From the NCBI GenBank assembly GCA_002786025.1, contig NHNW01000015.1:806001-870000 (forward strand): a DNA stretch of 64,000 nt. The letters run 5' to 3'. Below the pieces are notes generated by a model. It saw only the letters and a program-made list of their open reading frames with translations. It had not been told where the DNA came from and made no database searches. This stretch comes from Zasmidium citrigriseum. Its lineage: Eukaryota > Ascomycota > Dothideomycetes > Mycosphaerellales > Mycosphaerellaceae. The translations under genes were made by a program, and so were the position numbers. Below, piece by piece: positions 1 to 9,821 of this stretch (position 1 is its first letter; every line of letters starts with the position of its first letter).

Positions 1-223
1 AAAGCCAGAGACGGAGACGAAGGGTATGTTTGACGACTGTGAGGAGTCTGATTCCGAGGTGGAGGGTGAGGAGAAGAGGCTTTCGTCGGGGAGTTGGGAG
101 GATTTGACTCATGGTGAGGAGGAAGGTGAGGAGGAGGAGGGTGCTATTGTTGCTGCGCCGGAGGAGGACGAGAATGGAGAGGAGGAAACTGAGGGAGGCG
201 TTGATGACTGGGTTGAGGTTTGA
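1..223 (+). CDS. C-terminal end of an unidentified acidic protein (5' partial)
   Basis: The frame is open from the first base of the window to a TGA stop at 221-223, and the methionine at base 26 is internal, so the gene starts outside the window. The visible 74 codons are dominated by Glu, Asp and Gly, with runs such as EEEGEEEEG, and end in VDDWVEV. Such tails are disordered and occur in many nuclear, chaperone and ribosome-assembly proteins, so no function can be assigned. The next gene points toward it, so the two are convergent. Confidence 0.55.
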   Translation, partial: KPETETKGMFDDCEESDSEVEGEEKRLSSGSWEDLTHGEEEGEEEEGAIVAAPEEDENGEEETEGGVDDWVEV

Positions 224-577
224 TTCCACCCAGTGCTGGATGCACTGCAGCCTTGATGCTTTTGGGAATAGGCGAAAGAGTTTTGGGCCTTGATTGAGGA
301 GTTATGGGTGAATTTTTGGAGTTCGAAGAGGAAAGATACCCAGGTTCAATGTTTGGTTTCCGCGTTCTGGTACCTTTGACCAGTATTCAGCAGAGAACTC
401 ATACTGTATAAATCACAATGTTGGCAAGATCAATCGTCCGCCCTTCTTTCCACTCTTCAGCCGAGTAAGAATGCAACCATCAAAACCCCTGCGGGATATA
501 TAAATCTTCGAATCGAAGAACAAAGATCAATGCTCGAAGCGCAGCAGTCCAAGAGCAATAAAAAGCATATGCCCCTC

Positions 578-2374
578 TCAACTCACATGAACACCACCCA
601 CAAAATCAATAACGCCCTGCAATGAACTCTGCATCTGCTCCATCTGCATCCTCAACGCCTGATTCTCATGCCGGAGCTGCTCGACCGTCGCCCAAGCGGC
701 ATTATCCCCACCCATGCGCTTGCCATTCGAAAAGGCCGTGCTCTGCTGCGACATGATGCTGCCCCTCGAGTACAGCTGCCGGTCGCTCATGTGCCTGCTA
801 GGCGTCATGTCCGTGTCCGGCGTCAAGAGGAGATGTGGATGGCGTTGCGAGACGGGCGTCTCCAGACCTGCACTAAAGATCGAAGAGGTGTCCGCGTCGG
901 ATTCGAAGCCAGAGTCGGAGGCACTACCTGCTGAACCGCGTTTCCGTCTCCGTAAGACTTCCTCGTCGCTCAGAGCTGGGTCGTCGGTCTCTCTTCGTAC
1001 GAGGCGAATTGTCTTTCCTTGTTCGCGTGCTTCTTGTAGCCTCATCTTCTCTTCTGACAGCTGGATGATCAGCTCCTCGTTTACTTGCTTTTGCTCTTGG
1101 TTCTGACGTCCTATGTCTTCCAGTTGCATCTTCAAGTGCTTGGAGCGTGTCTCTGCCTCTTCGACCTCTTCCCTCTGCGCGTCGATCTCGGGCTGGATGT
1201 TGCCAATGTAGTCCGCCTTTTCTTTGTATGCGGCCTGCATGCGTTGGAGGAGGTTGGTAGCGTTGAGGAGCAAATCGTTGAAAGCTTGCGGTGATAGTTC
1301 GTCTGCTGGTCCGTGTGGGAATAGGCTGGTATTGATGTTCATGCTGACGAATTCGTCTTGCGGTGCGTTGGTAGTAGGCGTGGCAGGAGCTGGCATACTA
1401 GGCTTCCGGCTGAACCAGGAGGACTTTGCGGCAGGCTTGGTAGACGCAACACTGGCAACGCTCTCCTTCCGCCGCGTGCTCGGACGCTCTGTGAAACCTG
1501 ACCGATATTCCATGACGAATTCGCTCTCCTCTTTCGTGGGCGAGGTCGGGACACCCAAATGCACCGGTGCTGACTCTCCGTTAAAGAGGTCGCCAAAGAT
1601 CTTTGACTGGCGATTGGAAGCTTTGTCCGCCTTCTCTGGACTGCCGCTGGTGTTACCAGTGTTCAGCTTCGGAAAGTTCGCAGCCCAGGACCTGGCTCGG
1701 CTATGCAAAGCGGTCCCAGAACGGGTCAATGCAGCTGCAGTTGGGTTGGAGGAGGATAGCGACGATAACCACTTGGAGCCCAGACCTTCTCGCGTGTCGG
1801 AAGGTGAAGATTTTGGTGGGTCTCTCAGGCCCACTTCTTCAAAGCCGTCGTCGTTGTCGAGGCGGATCGTAGGTGTTGTACTCTGATCAATGTCTGCACC
1901 GTGGTAGGCGGTAGAGGAGAGATTGGGGGAGGTGTTTACATGGCGCGGAGGGCGAAAGGAGTTTCGCAGCTCGTACTGTGGCGTGGCATGGTCTCCCATG
2001 GCGGTGTGCTGGGGTGGTATGGAGAAGCGACCAGGAATGTCAGGAACAGTGCCGGTTTCGTGTTGAAGCTCCGCCAGACGGAGGTTGTTTCGCTTTGCTT
2101 TGCCGGGAACAGACTGGTATGCGGCTCGGGATGGTGCTTGTGGCCGCCACGGCGTGGTCGTCCCCCTTGACACTCTCCACCAGGGCGTAGAAAATGTTGC
2201 AGGCGCTCGCGATGGGGAGATTCGGTGTGGAGGACGCCAAGCTGCAGACGATGATGGCAGGTCGCAGGTCGCGCTTTCTTTTGAGGAAGCAGCTGAATCG
2301 CGGACTGCAGCAGCGTGCGTTTCGGACAGCGATTTCAGCTCTTCCTCAGTTTGATGAAGGAGGCCGATCTGCCC
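578..2374 (-). CDS. Low-complexity coiled-coil protein, 5' exon unresolved
   Basis: The minus-strand frame is open for 599 codons from 2374 to the stop at 578. It is Ser/Thr/Pro-rich and probably disordered in its first half. A long Glu/Gln/Arg/Leu-rich helix typical of a coiled coil lies at about 970-1290, and a second short heptad stretch (EQLRHENQALRMQMEQM) lies near the C-terminus. There is no in-frame ATG before base 1999, and an in-frame TGA lies just upstream of 2374. A CAG at 2377-2375 is a good 3' splice site, so the exon probably begins at 2374 and the start codon is in an upstream exon, perhaps in 2384-2710. I do not recognise a family. A scaffold or cytoskeletal role would be a guess. 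Confidence 0.7.
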   Translation of the reverse strand, partial: GQIGLLHQTEEELKSLSETHAAAVRDSAASSKESATCDLPSSSAAWRPPHRISPSRAPATFSTPWWRVSRGTTTPWRPQAPSRAAYQSVPGKAKRNNLRLAELQHETGTVPDIPGRFSIPPQHTAMGDHATPQYELRNSFRPPRHVNTSPNLSSTAYHGADIDQSTTPTIRLDNDDGFEEVGLRDPPKSSPSDTREGLGSKWLSSLSSSNPTAAALTRSGTALHSRARSWAANFPKLNTGNTSGSPEKADKASNRQSKIFGDLFNGESAPVHLGVPTSPTKEESEFVMEYRSGFTERPSTRRKESVASVASTKPAAKSSWFSRKPSMPAPATPTTNAPQDEFVSMNINTSLFPHGPADELSPQAFNDLLLNATNLLQRMQAAYKEKADYIGNIQPEIDAQREEVEEAETRSKHLKMQLEDIGRQNQEQKQVNEELIIQLSEEKMRLQEAREQGKTIRLVRRETDDPALSDEEVLRRRKRGSAGSASDSGFESDADTSSIFSAGLETPVSQRHPHLLLTPDTDMTPSRHMSDRQLYSRGSIMSQQSTAFSNGKRMGGDNAAWATVEQLRHENQALRMQMEQMQSSLQGVIDFVGGVHVS

Positions 2375-2778
2375 CTGTCGTCGTCACGGCGTGATGTTCA
2401 ATCTCGTGCTGACCACGATCCGCTCGATCAACGTCGGACCCACGCCCGGCAAGAGATTGAGCACGCGCCGGCCCGTGAAGTGCGTGGCTGCCACCGACTC
2501 CGGAATAGCAACAAGACAATGCGATTGTCGTGTGGTATAGATATATGTGAAGAGTTGGGACGATTGACGAGGACAGTAGGTGGTTTTAATTGAAAGGTGG
2601 TGGGTAGAGAAAACGCGGTGGCTTGTTTGGTTCCCTGCCACGAACGAACGCTGGGGAGGCTGGGAGCGGGCATCCCATTTCAAGACGACCTTCAGCTGCC
2701 CACACATGATGGCAGAATGCCCATCACAGGGCTGGACTGCGCGTCACATCTGCCAACTTCCTGTTCCTGTCGTGCATC
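2375..2778. other. Gap between genes; possible first exon of the 578-2374 gene
   Basis: A minus-strand frame at about 2400-2520 reads plausibly (LNLLPGVGPTLIERI) and could be spliced at ATC/GTGGTC onto the exon starting at 2374, but that intron would be only about 40 bp. I could not fix a start codon. The rest should hold the 3' end of the next gene and the promoter of the coiled-coil gene. Confidence 0.3.
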
Positions 2779-3878
2779 TCAGACATGTGTCTGCGTGATC
2801 GTCTGTTTGCTTGGGCGGTGGCTTGAAGGTTCAGCCCTGCGACTGGGCGCACGATCTCGACGCGAACCACACTCCTTCGGCCCTCTCGACTCTTCTCCTC
2901 CTCTTTGCTCTTTCGACTTTCCACACGGTGCTGACATGCTCATAGCCTCTTCAAGGCGACTGCGCTCCTCACCATTCCAGGGCTCCATCTGCCAGTGCAC
3001 TGTTCTCTCTGGGCGAATGTCGTAGTCGCTGTACGGACGATGGTGTTTACCACGTCTCTCCACTTGCGGCGTGCTCTTTGAATCCTCCCCCTCTGCCTGG
3101 TTTGGTTTTGGCCGCCGACTCAATTTCTGTTTGACTGCCGCCCGCCGCTGCTTGCGCGTCTGTTCGGCCTTATGCGTTTGTTCGACTTTTGGCTCCTCCC
3201 GTCTCTCGCGACACTCGCTCCACAACATCCGCCAGGCCTTCGCATTCTCGATAATGAATGGCCAGACCTCGTGAATGGCATATCCGAGAGCGAACAAAAT
3301 CCTCACGATGGCGGTGCCCAGAAGAGTGTAGCCAAGACAGGCGAAGTCGGGGTTGAATAGCAGCGCTCCGCAGACCAACTCGCAGACCATGAGCCAGAAT
3401 GTGATTTCAAGGTACCGCTGAGTTTCACACTCAGACACGACGGGTATGAAAGACTCGATGGCCTGTAAACGTGTGAGCGAACTGTCGCAATGGATGGCGG
3501 AAGCAAACGCACCTGGAAGTTCTCGAATATCTCGGCCACCCGGTCTGGCGTCGTCTTCGGGTCGTAGGGGAGAACGAGCAGCGCGAGTTTCTTCACACGC
3601 TCCGTCGTCCAGTGGATCGCGTACTGGATGCCGAACATGCCCACCCCGCTGAGCGTGACTAGAATGATAGTCTTGATTAGCTCGATAACGAATTCTCCCC
3701 AGCAGAGCGGCGGCATGGCGGCTGGCGACGTGGCGGCTCTCAACATGTCCACTAGCAACATGATGGCGAGGAGCACGTCGGCTGGCTGCATCTCGGATCC
3801 CGCGAAGAGTGTTGCTGGCTGTGGCATCGGTGGTTGTGTTGGGCTGTCAGGCTTGCGCTTTTTTGGTGGGAATGACAT
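2779..3878 (-). CDS. Predicted four-helix membrane protein with charged C-terminal tail
   Basis: Two exons, 3878-3513 and 3462-2779, flank a 50-bp intron (3463-3512; donor GTGCGT, acceptor ACAG) and give 349 residues. The start chosen is the ATG of MSFPPKKRK; an in-frame ATG 36 codons upstream (3986) is possible. Four hydrophobic stretches can be seen, two in exon 1 (near LLAIMLLVDMLRAA and FVIELIKTIILVTLSG) and two in exon 2 (near FWLMVCELVCGALLF and YTLLGTAIVRILFALGYAI). A basic, Arg/Lys/Glu-rich tail of about 130 residues follows and is probably cytosolic and disordered. The splice is supported because the reading frame and the membrane topology both continue across it. No family recognised. 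Confidence 0.7.
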
Positions 3879-4285
3879 GTGAAGCGCGCCGAACTTGCCT
3901 CGAAATGCGGATGCGTCACGGCCGGTGTTTGCATGCATGGCAAGCGATTTCACCTTCTGGAACCTGCGCGATTGGAGTAGACCCACCTAGGCGTATATTG
4001 GATGAGTGTAAGTACATTCTTGGAAAGGTCTATCTACTTAGCAGTGCTGCACGCTCTTCCACTACTGCAGATTCACAGTGCTAATGAATGTGCCCAGCTT
4101 TCTTCACCTCACCAAAAGAATCTCTCCCCTGAGCTTTCGAATGCCGACTCGATGTCATGCTCTGTCAGGTCTTTCTGGGGATCGCACTCCGTGTCCATCC
4201 GACCTCTTCGCCTCCAAACGCCCTTTGCACTATGTATTGAACTCCGGGCTGGTGCCCTCCTCTGTTCACCTCCTCAGCCTTCTGC
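3879..4285. other. Intergenic, 407 bp
   Basis: It separates two minus-strand genes, so it should hold the promoter of the membrane-protein gene and the 3' end of the first BTB gene. I see no gene, repeat or structured RNA. Confidence 0.5.
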
Positions 4286-5080
4286 TTATTTGCATTTCGG
4301 ATTCCCGTCGCCATGCTCATGATACGCACAGCTCGGCTTCCGAGGATCAGTCACCTTCCCCGTCCGCTGCCGCAGTTCCATCAACGCGACAGCCACATCC
4401 ACGACGAAAGCAGACGGAAAGTCTCCAGACACCTTCCTGAAGTTTTCAGGTGCGACGCTGAAGGCGACACTGTCGACAAGCAGGCGACGCAAGGGGGAGT
4501 GCTCGGTCGTTTGATCGTAAATTTCGGCGGTCAGTCGTGCGCCTACGAGGTGTTTCGTCTGTTCGATGCACTCGAGGAGGCTATCGATCAGGGCGTTCTT
4601 GGCTTTGCCGTCGAGGAGCATGTCGGCGAGGATGTAGGTCTGCATCAGGAAGTACTGGGTCTTGGCCGTGACGTCGTCGTCGATGGCGGACAGGCTGTCG
4701 ATCGCCTCGTCTGATACGACGACCTCTCCGGTGTACAGCCATTGGAGGTAGATCTCGAACTCTTCTGCCTGGGCCTCAGGCAGCTCGATGATCTAGAGGT
4801 GCACAGTCAGCGAACGTCAGAACAGAACTCGTGGTCTCCGCCGCTGACCTTGGTCTGGCCTTCCTTCCACTCCTTGCCACAAGCCATCTTGAAGAAGTCA
4901 CTCGACTTAACGAGCACGTCCCTGTAGACTGTGTACGTCTTCTTGTTGGGACCGGTGGCGACGGCGACCGTGAACTGGTCGGAGAAGTCGAGTCTAAGAC
5001 TGCAGAGTTAGTGTCCTCGAATCTAACAGGACGGCCTCGAACTGAACGACTCACTTGCGCCTCTTGGTCGAGCGCTCCAT
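4286..5080 (-). CDS. BTB/POZ domain protein, paralogue 1
   Basis: Exons 5080-5055, 4993-4849 and 4792-4286 are separated by introns of 61 and 56 bp and give 225 residues. The protein starts MERSTKRRK, a basic, possibly nuclear-targeting stretch. A BTB/POZ fold follows at about residues 10-110: F..AVATGPNKKTYTVYRD, then VLVKSSDFFKMAC, then FEIYLQWLYTGEVVV. BTB domains dimerise, and many serve as substrate adaptors for cullin-3 ligases or bind transcription partners; which applies here cannot be seen. A helical C-terminal half ends in CAYHEHGDGNPKCK. The first intron interrupts the codon after RR, exactly as in the three neighbouring paralogues. It is divergent from paralogue 2. Confidence 0.88.
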
Positions 5081-5480
5081 AGCTGGAGACCGGTGTCCTC
5101 AACGCGAGGACGGGAGAAGCTGGGATATATACGACTGATTTCACGGTGTAGTTGTGTGTAGGAGAAGGTGGTCGCGAAGAAGAGGAAGTGGTGGGAGGGA
5201 CCAGCTACTTATGCTTACGCGTACTGACCGTAAGTGAATGAGCGAGAAGGCTTATTTGCGTTTGTAGATACTCTCTAGACTCGAGCAGACGTAGTGAATT
5301 CCTGATCGAAGCAAATAAGCTTTCTGAACATTCACTTGAAGTCCGTGCGCCCTTCTACTTAAGCCTCCGCTTGCGCTACCTGTCCCCTTCTTCTATCTGT
5401 TCCCTTCTACCTCGAATTCCTATACTTAGATCCAGATTTTACACCGTCGCCGATCTCGCTTTCCCTCTGCACGACAAGCC
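5081..5480. promoter_or_regulatory. Divergent promoter between BTB paralogues 1 and 2, with mirrored motif
   Basis: This 400-bp gap lies between two start codons pointing away from each other. It contains two inverted copies of one bipartite motif: gtgaatg, then 9 or 8 bases, then gcttatttgc. One copy is on the plus strand at 5234-5259 and the other on the minus strand at 5335-5311, so each gene sees the motif in the same orientation. Long pyrimidine stretches flank each start codon. The symmetry suggests that the promoter was duplicated with the gene. Confidence 0.55.
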
Positions 5481-6235
5481 ATGGAGCGCTCAAACAAGCG
5501 GCGCAAGTAAGTCAGCCCGCCCGCCTCGAGTGTCGCGCATGTGATCACTAAGAGTGCCATAGACTCAACTTCTCCGACCAATTCGCCCTCGTCGTCGGCG
5601 ATTCCAAAAAGCACCGCCACACCAAGTCATACACCGTCTACAAAGAAGTCCTCATCAAATCAAGCGACTTCTTCAAGAAAGCCTGCAACAAGGACTGGGA
5701 GGAAGGTCGCACCAAAACCATCAAACTCCCCGAGGTCTGGCCCGGAGCCTTCGACCTCTACCTCCACTATCTGTACACCGGCGAAGTCGTGATCCCGCAA
5801 GACAGCCTCGAGGCCCTGGAGAACTACGACGTGACCTGGTGGGGCTGTGGAGACGAGATCTCCAAGGTCCACTACGTCCTGAGCGAAGCCTACCTCGTCG
5901 CCGATATGCTTATGGATATCCCTGCCAAGAATGCTATCATGGATAGTTTCGACGAGTCCATTCAGCCGGATTTGCCTTGTGTGCAGAGGATTGGCGAGAT
6001 TCTCGAGCAGACTCCCAAGGACTCGCCGATGCGTCGCTGTCTCGTCGATGCGCTGGCCTTTGGTATCAGCCCAGAGAATCTGAGGAGTGTTGGCGAGAGC
6101 TGCTCGAAGGAGATGTTGGTTGAGATTAGCGTGGCGTTGATGGGGGTCCGCACGGGCAGTGAGAAGAAGACGAGGTTGCGGCGGCATGGCTGCGCGTATC
6201 ATGAGCATGACGAGGAACACCCGAAGTGTAAATGA
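5481..6235 (+). CDS. BTB/POZ domain protein, paralogue 2
   Basis: Exons 5481-5506 and 5563-6235 flank a 56-bp intron (GTAAGT...CATAG) and give 232 residues beginning MERSNKRRK. The BTB/POZ domain covers about residues 10-115 (TKSYTVYKEVLIKSSDFF, then FDLYLHYLYTGEVVI). The C-terminal half holds SEAYLVADMLMD and ends CAYHEHDEEHPKCK, matching paralogue 1. Unlike paralogue 1 it has no second intron. First exons of the pair are the same length (26 nt) and nearly identical, so they arose by local duplication with inversion or the reverse. Confidence 0.88.
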
Positions 6236-6641
6236 AGGCGTGCAAGGGCGGAAGCATGGATGGAGGTGATTGAACAGAAGCGTGCGAGTGGTCTTGCATC
6301 GTCGATCTTCTACAGAGTTTTTTGGTGCACACGGATACCAGTGGTGTTGGCTAGTTTGCTGAAAGCGTGCTATGGAGGATGTATACGCTTTGTTGTGTAA
6401 ATAGACTCGGGCATCGCAAAGCCATAACGACCACCGGCCTTGGCTAACAATGTTTGCAAAGCCCCTTATGAACTTCGCTCTCCATAGCACCGAGTCCTGT
6501 CTCGCGCGTCTCAACTCCTTCAAAGTTCTGTGAGCGCCGAAAGAGATATCCAAGCCAGGTATTCGCCTCATCTGCTCGGCCCTCCTGTTAAATCTTTCCA
6601 GCTTCGCCGAGTCCTCGTCGGACTCTATCTATTACTCAATC
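6236..6641. other. Convergent 3' region, 406 bp
   Basis: It lies between the stop codons of BTB paralogues 2 and 3, so it should contain two 3' UTRs. I see no further gene. Confidence 0.5.
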
Positions 6642-7400
6642 TTAAAAGTCGCACATCGGTTCTGCCTTGGGATTCGCTGCATCATGCTTGTGGTAGGTGC
6701 ACTTGGACAAGCGAATGGGGGATACCGGCCGCTCTCCAGACAAGCGCAATGACATGGCGCGCACAGCCAGGTCGACGGCGAACTGATGAGGCTGGTTTGG
6801 AAGCTCGGCTTGGAGATTCTTGATGTCCTTGTCGACCACGCGAAAGTCGACGAGCAAGCGTCGCATCGGAGACGTCTCCATGGTCTTCGTGTAGATGTCT
6901 TTGATGCTGTCTCCACCGGGGTATCGGTTCGTGATCCGAGTCGTGTCGATGAGTCGATCCATGATGGCATTTTGACTCCGCACGTCGAGCAGCATGTCCG
7001 CCAGGAGGTATGCTCCAACCAAAGCGGCAAACATTTCTCGCCGTAACTGCCCTGCCTCCTGCGACTCGTCTTGCGAGTTAGGCGGATCCTTTTCCGAAAC
7101 GACGACGTTGTCGGTGTAGAGAAGCTGAAGGTAGATTTTGAAGATGGCTGGCTTCTCCGTTGGGAGAGGGATCTCTTTCGTGTTGCCCTCTTGCCACCTC
7201 TTGTTACACGCAGCCTTGAAGAAGTCGCTGGATTTGGTGAGGACATCCTTGTGGACCATGAACTCCTGTTGGTCTGGAGCGGTGCCGACGACGACCTTGA
7301 ATGGTTCTGAGAAGCTGAATCTGAAATGGTTAGCATGTACTATCCTTGAGTGGAGGAAGGATCGAAAGCTGCCGTACTTGCGCTTCTTGCGAGGAGGCAT
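6642..7400 (-). CDS. BTB/POZ domain protein, paralogue 3
   Basis: Exons 7400-7378 and 7320-6642 flank a 57-bp intron and give 233 residues from MPPRKKRK. The intron has no in-frame stop and its length is a multiple of three, so an unspliced reading frame also exists. Donor GTACGG, branch-like GCTAAC and acceptor TTCAG, plus the position shared with the paralogues, favour splicing. The BTB domain (EFMVHKDVLTKSSDFFKAAC, then FKIYLQLLYTDNVVV) lies at about residues 10-110. The C-terminus, CTYHKHDAANPKAEPMCDF, departs from the PKCK ending of the other copies. Confidence 0.86.
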   Translation of the reverse strand: MPPRKKRKYGSFRSFLHSRIVHANHFRFSFSEPFKVVVGTAPDQQEFMVHKDVLTKSSDFFKAACNKRWQEGNTKEIPLPTEKPAIFKIYLQLLYTDNVVVSEKDPPNSQDESQEAGQLRREMFAALVGAYLLADMLLDVRSQNAIMDRLIDTTRITNRYPGGDSIKDIYTKTMETSPMRRLLVDFRVVDKDIKNLQAELPNQPHQFAVDLAVRAMSLRLSGERPVSPIRLSKCTYHKHDAANPKAEPMCDF

Positions 7401-7944
7401 GGTGGGATCAGAGGCACTGCGACCCAAGAAGCCCATCTCGAAGCTCGTCGAAATTCTTGGTAAGGAGCTGGTCGAGGGAGAAAGGGAGCGAGGACGGTGT
7501 CGGGATGGCAATTGAAGAAGTGCTGAAGTCTCGACGCTTGCTGGTCAATGTGTATGAGACAGATCGAAGCGATGTTGGCTTGGTGGTTGGTGGAGAGGTG
7601 GAGAAGAGGGAAGGTGTCGGAGGAGCAGTTCAAATAGTGCTGAGGTCTTGGCAATTTGCATGTGAGTGAAGCAGCGAAGCTAAGCTGCACGGCACGGGCC
7701 ACATAATGCAGCGGCTGCTTGCCGTCGTTGAGTCATTGCATGGTAAAGGGTCTCTTGTGTTGCTCGAGCAGACTCGCTGCTTCAAAAGAAAAGATGTGAA
7801 AGTGTTCGGCTCCCCGGAGCCAGTAAGGGCCATGTCATGTCCGACAGATTCCTCCGTCTGTCCCGTATGGCTCTCCCTCAAGCCGCTGTCTCGAAATCTC
7901 CCTCCAACCCAGTATCCTATTCGCTTGCACGCTTGCCGTCTCGC
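7401..7944. other. Intergenic, 544 bp
   Basis: It lies between the start of paralogue 3 and the stop of paralogue 4. Two loosely similar stretches of about 40 bp, beginning tgtcgg near 7498 and 7615, suggest an old short duplication. I see no gene. Confidence 0.4.
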
Positions 7945-8708
7945 TCACTTGCACTTCGGAAATTCGTCGTTATGCTCTTGGTATTTGCAGCGGTCTGCTG
8001 GAGTCGGTTTCATGGGAGGCTTGTCCTCGACGTATGATCCCTGGTATCGAAAACTCAGATCGATGAGGAACTCTTGGTGATAGTCTTGCAAGTACTTCTT
8101 GAAGGTAGATTCGTCTACGTTCGCTTCGCCCAGACCCCATGCAACTTGGTCCACCATCAGCCGCCGCATGGACGAATTCGCGGTGGTTGCCTTGTAGAGA
8201 GGCGACACAAGACCTGCCTTGGGTTGATAGCACACGGCAGACATCTTTGCCAAGTAGTAGTCGATGATAGCGTTCTTGCTCGATATGTCCAGTAGCATGT
8301 ACGCCAGTAGGTAGGTATCGATACAAGCGAAGTTGGCCCGTGACAAGATTTGTATCGACGAACTAGCTTCCGCCCTGGTCGATGGATAATCCTCCTCGAT
8401 AGGGACAAAGTCGCCAGTATAGAGCAGCTGAAGATAAATCTCGAAGACGTCGGGGTCCGTCTCCGGCAGATTTATGGTTTTGGCTTGCCCTTCCTTCCAT
8501 TTCTTGTTGCACGCGGCCCGGAGAAAGTCACTTGACTTGACGAGAATGTCCTTGGCGACTGTGTATGTTTTCTTGGTAGCACCCTGGCCAACGACGACCT
8601 TGAACTCTTCGGACAGGTCGAATCTGGCATAAATTAGCATGTGCAATGCCGTGGGGCTAATCAGCCGGCTTACTTGCGTCGCTTGGCTGGGCGAGCGGCG
8701 TCAGACAT
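7945..8708 (-). CDS. BTB/POZ domain protein, paralogue 4
   Basis: Exons 8708-8674 and 8623-7945 flank a 50-bp intron (GTAAGC...GCCAG) and give 237 residues. The protein starts MSDAARPAKRRK; the intron again falls within the Lys codon after RR. The BTB/POZ core is clear at about residues 12-110 (KTYTVAKDILVKSSDFLRAA, then FEIYLQLLYTGDFV). The C-terminus is CKYQEHNDEFPKCK, where the first His of the family motif is replaced by Gln. It is the most divergent of the four at the N-terminus and lies in tandem with paralogue 3. Confidence 0.87.
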
Positions 8709-9075
8709 GACTGGATTGATGTTGTATGGTGTGTATGAAGGCCAATATCTGGTGTGATGTGTTTTAGTTGTTGTTTGTAGAAAGAAGAAGAAGGACATGC
8801 CATGAGCTGGCTTAAATCATGCTAGAAAGTGATGCCGTTGCATGTGAGTAGGAAGGGACTTGCTTCCTCGCAATACGTGCATCTCCATGTGATTCTCTGG
8901 AAAGCTCACCACTTCACTGAAGCATTGCATTTCCCAGGGTATCTTGTACTGTCCAAATCCACACTTTATGCCTCCCAAACGCCAAAAGCTCATCATCCCA
9001 AAGTCATCCCATCATCGCTCATCACCCTCATCATTTTGTACTCGTCACTCATCACCCTCATGCCTCATCCCCTTC
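8709..9075. other. Intergenic, 367 bp
   Basis: It should contain the promoter of BTB paralogue 4 and the 3' end of the PMP3-like gene. Near 9020-9065 the phrase catcaccctcat occurs twice. I see nothing else. Confidence 0.4.
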
Positions 9076-9411
9076 TCAATGCGCACCCATCGTCCCATAC
9101 CCCTGCCCTCCAGTCTGCACATTCTGCGAATACACGCCCGGCGCAGGTCTATCATCGTAATAACCCTGTGAAACCTGCTCTTTCCGATTATAATAGACGT
9201 ATAAAACGTAGAAGGCGTGAATGTGTCCTGGAAAGTAGCCGAGAATCGTGAGACAGATGTTGATCAAGAGGTCGGCTCCGCATCCTGCGACGATGTAGAC
9301 CGCGACTGGTGGCACTGTTGGGGTGGTATGTTAGTGAATGGTTGAGGCAAGGTTGAAGGGTGGTGACTTACGGAAGATTGCAATGATGACAAGAAGGATG
9401 GCGGAGATCAT
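9076..9411 (-). CDS. PMP3/UPF0057-family small membrane proteolipid
   Basis: Exons 9411-9372 and 9314-9076 flank a 57-bp intron (GTAAGT...AACAG) and give 92 residues. Two hydrophobic helices are arranged as in Pmp3: MISAILLVIIAIFLPPVAVY, then INICLTILGYFPGHIHAFYV. The family signature PPVAVY...GCGADLLINI.LT.LGY.PG.IHAFYV is complete. A polar tail rich in Gly, Gln and Tyr follows. Family members sit in the plasma membrane and affect cation balance and membrane potential. The frame is open upstream to an ATG at 9630 (SLSEDAD precedes MISAIL), so a longer N-terminus is possible; I chose the start that gives the normal family N-terminus. Confidence 0.85.
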
Positions 9412-9821
9412 ATCTGCGTCTTCGGAGAGGGAGTCGCGTGATCGCGGTCGGTGGTAGGATGGAGGATTGGAGGATGGATTGAGTTGGTCGTGGGCGATTG
9501 GAGGTTTCGTGGGAGGCGTAGACTGTGGAGATGCTATCTCGTTTGCTCGTGTCTGCCGCAAGGCGGAATTCTGGTGGTATTTGAGGAGATTCTCAGGATC
9601 GCTTGGGTTGATTTGGTTGATATCTAGCAAACGCTTGAGAGTTGGATATGGAAGTGAGGAGCAACCCTGTGGCAGTGCAATTTAAGGTTGTGGCGCAATG
9701 ACGTTGACCCCTGCCACCTCGCGACCACCCGTCCGCAGGTGTCGACTTCACACGGTCGTTCCTCAAGCGACATCCAAGATCAAGACACAGTGTACGCGTC
9801 TCCAAACGGCTTGTTTCAAGC
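9412..9821. other. Intergenic, 410 bp
   Basis: It should contain the promoter of the PMP3-like gene and the 3' UTR of the oxidase gene, which lies upstream on the same strand. No convincing gene seen; the minus frame at 9412-9630 could extend PMP3. Confidence 0.4.

Noticed and set aside
668..1886. Several plus-strand frames of 80-220 codons opposite the coiled-coil gene
   Set aside because: They mirror the codon pattern of the minus-strand gene and have no recognisable domain.
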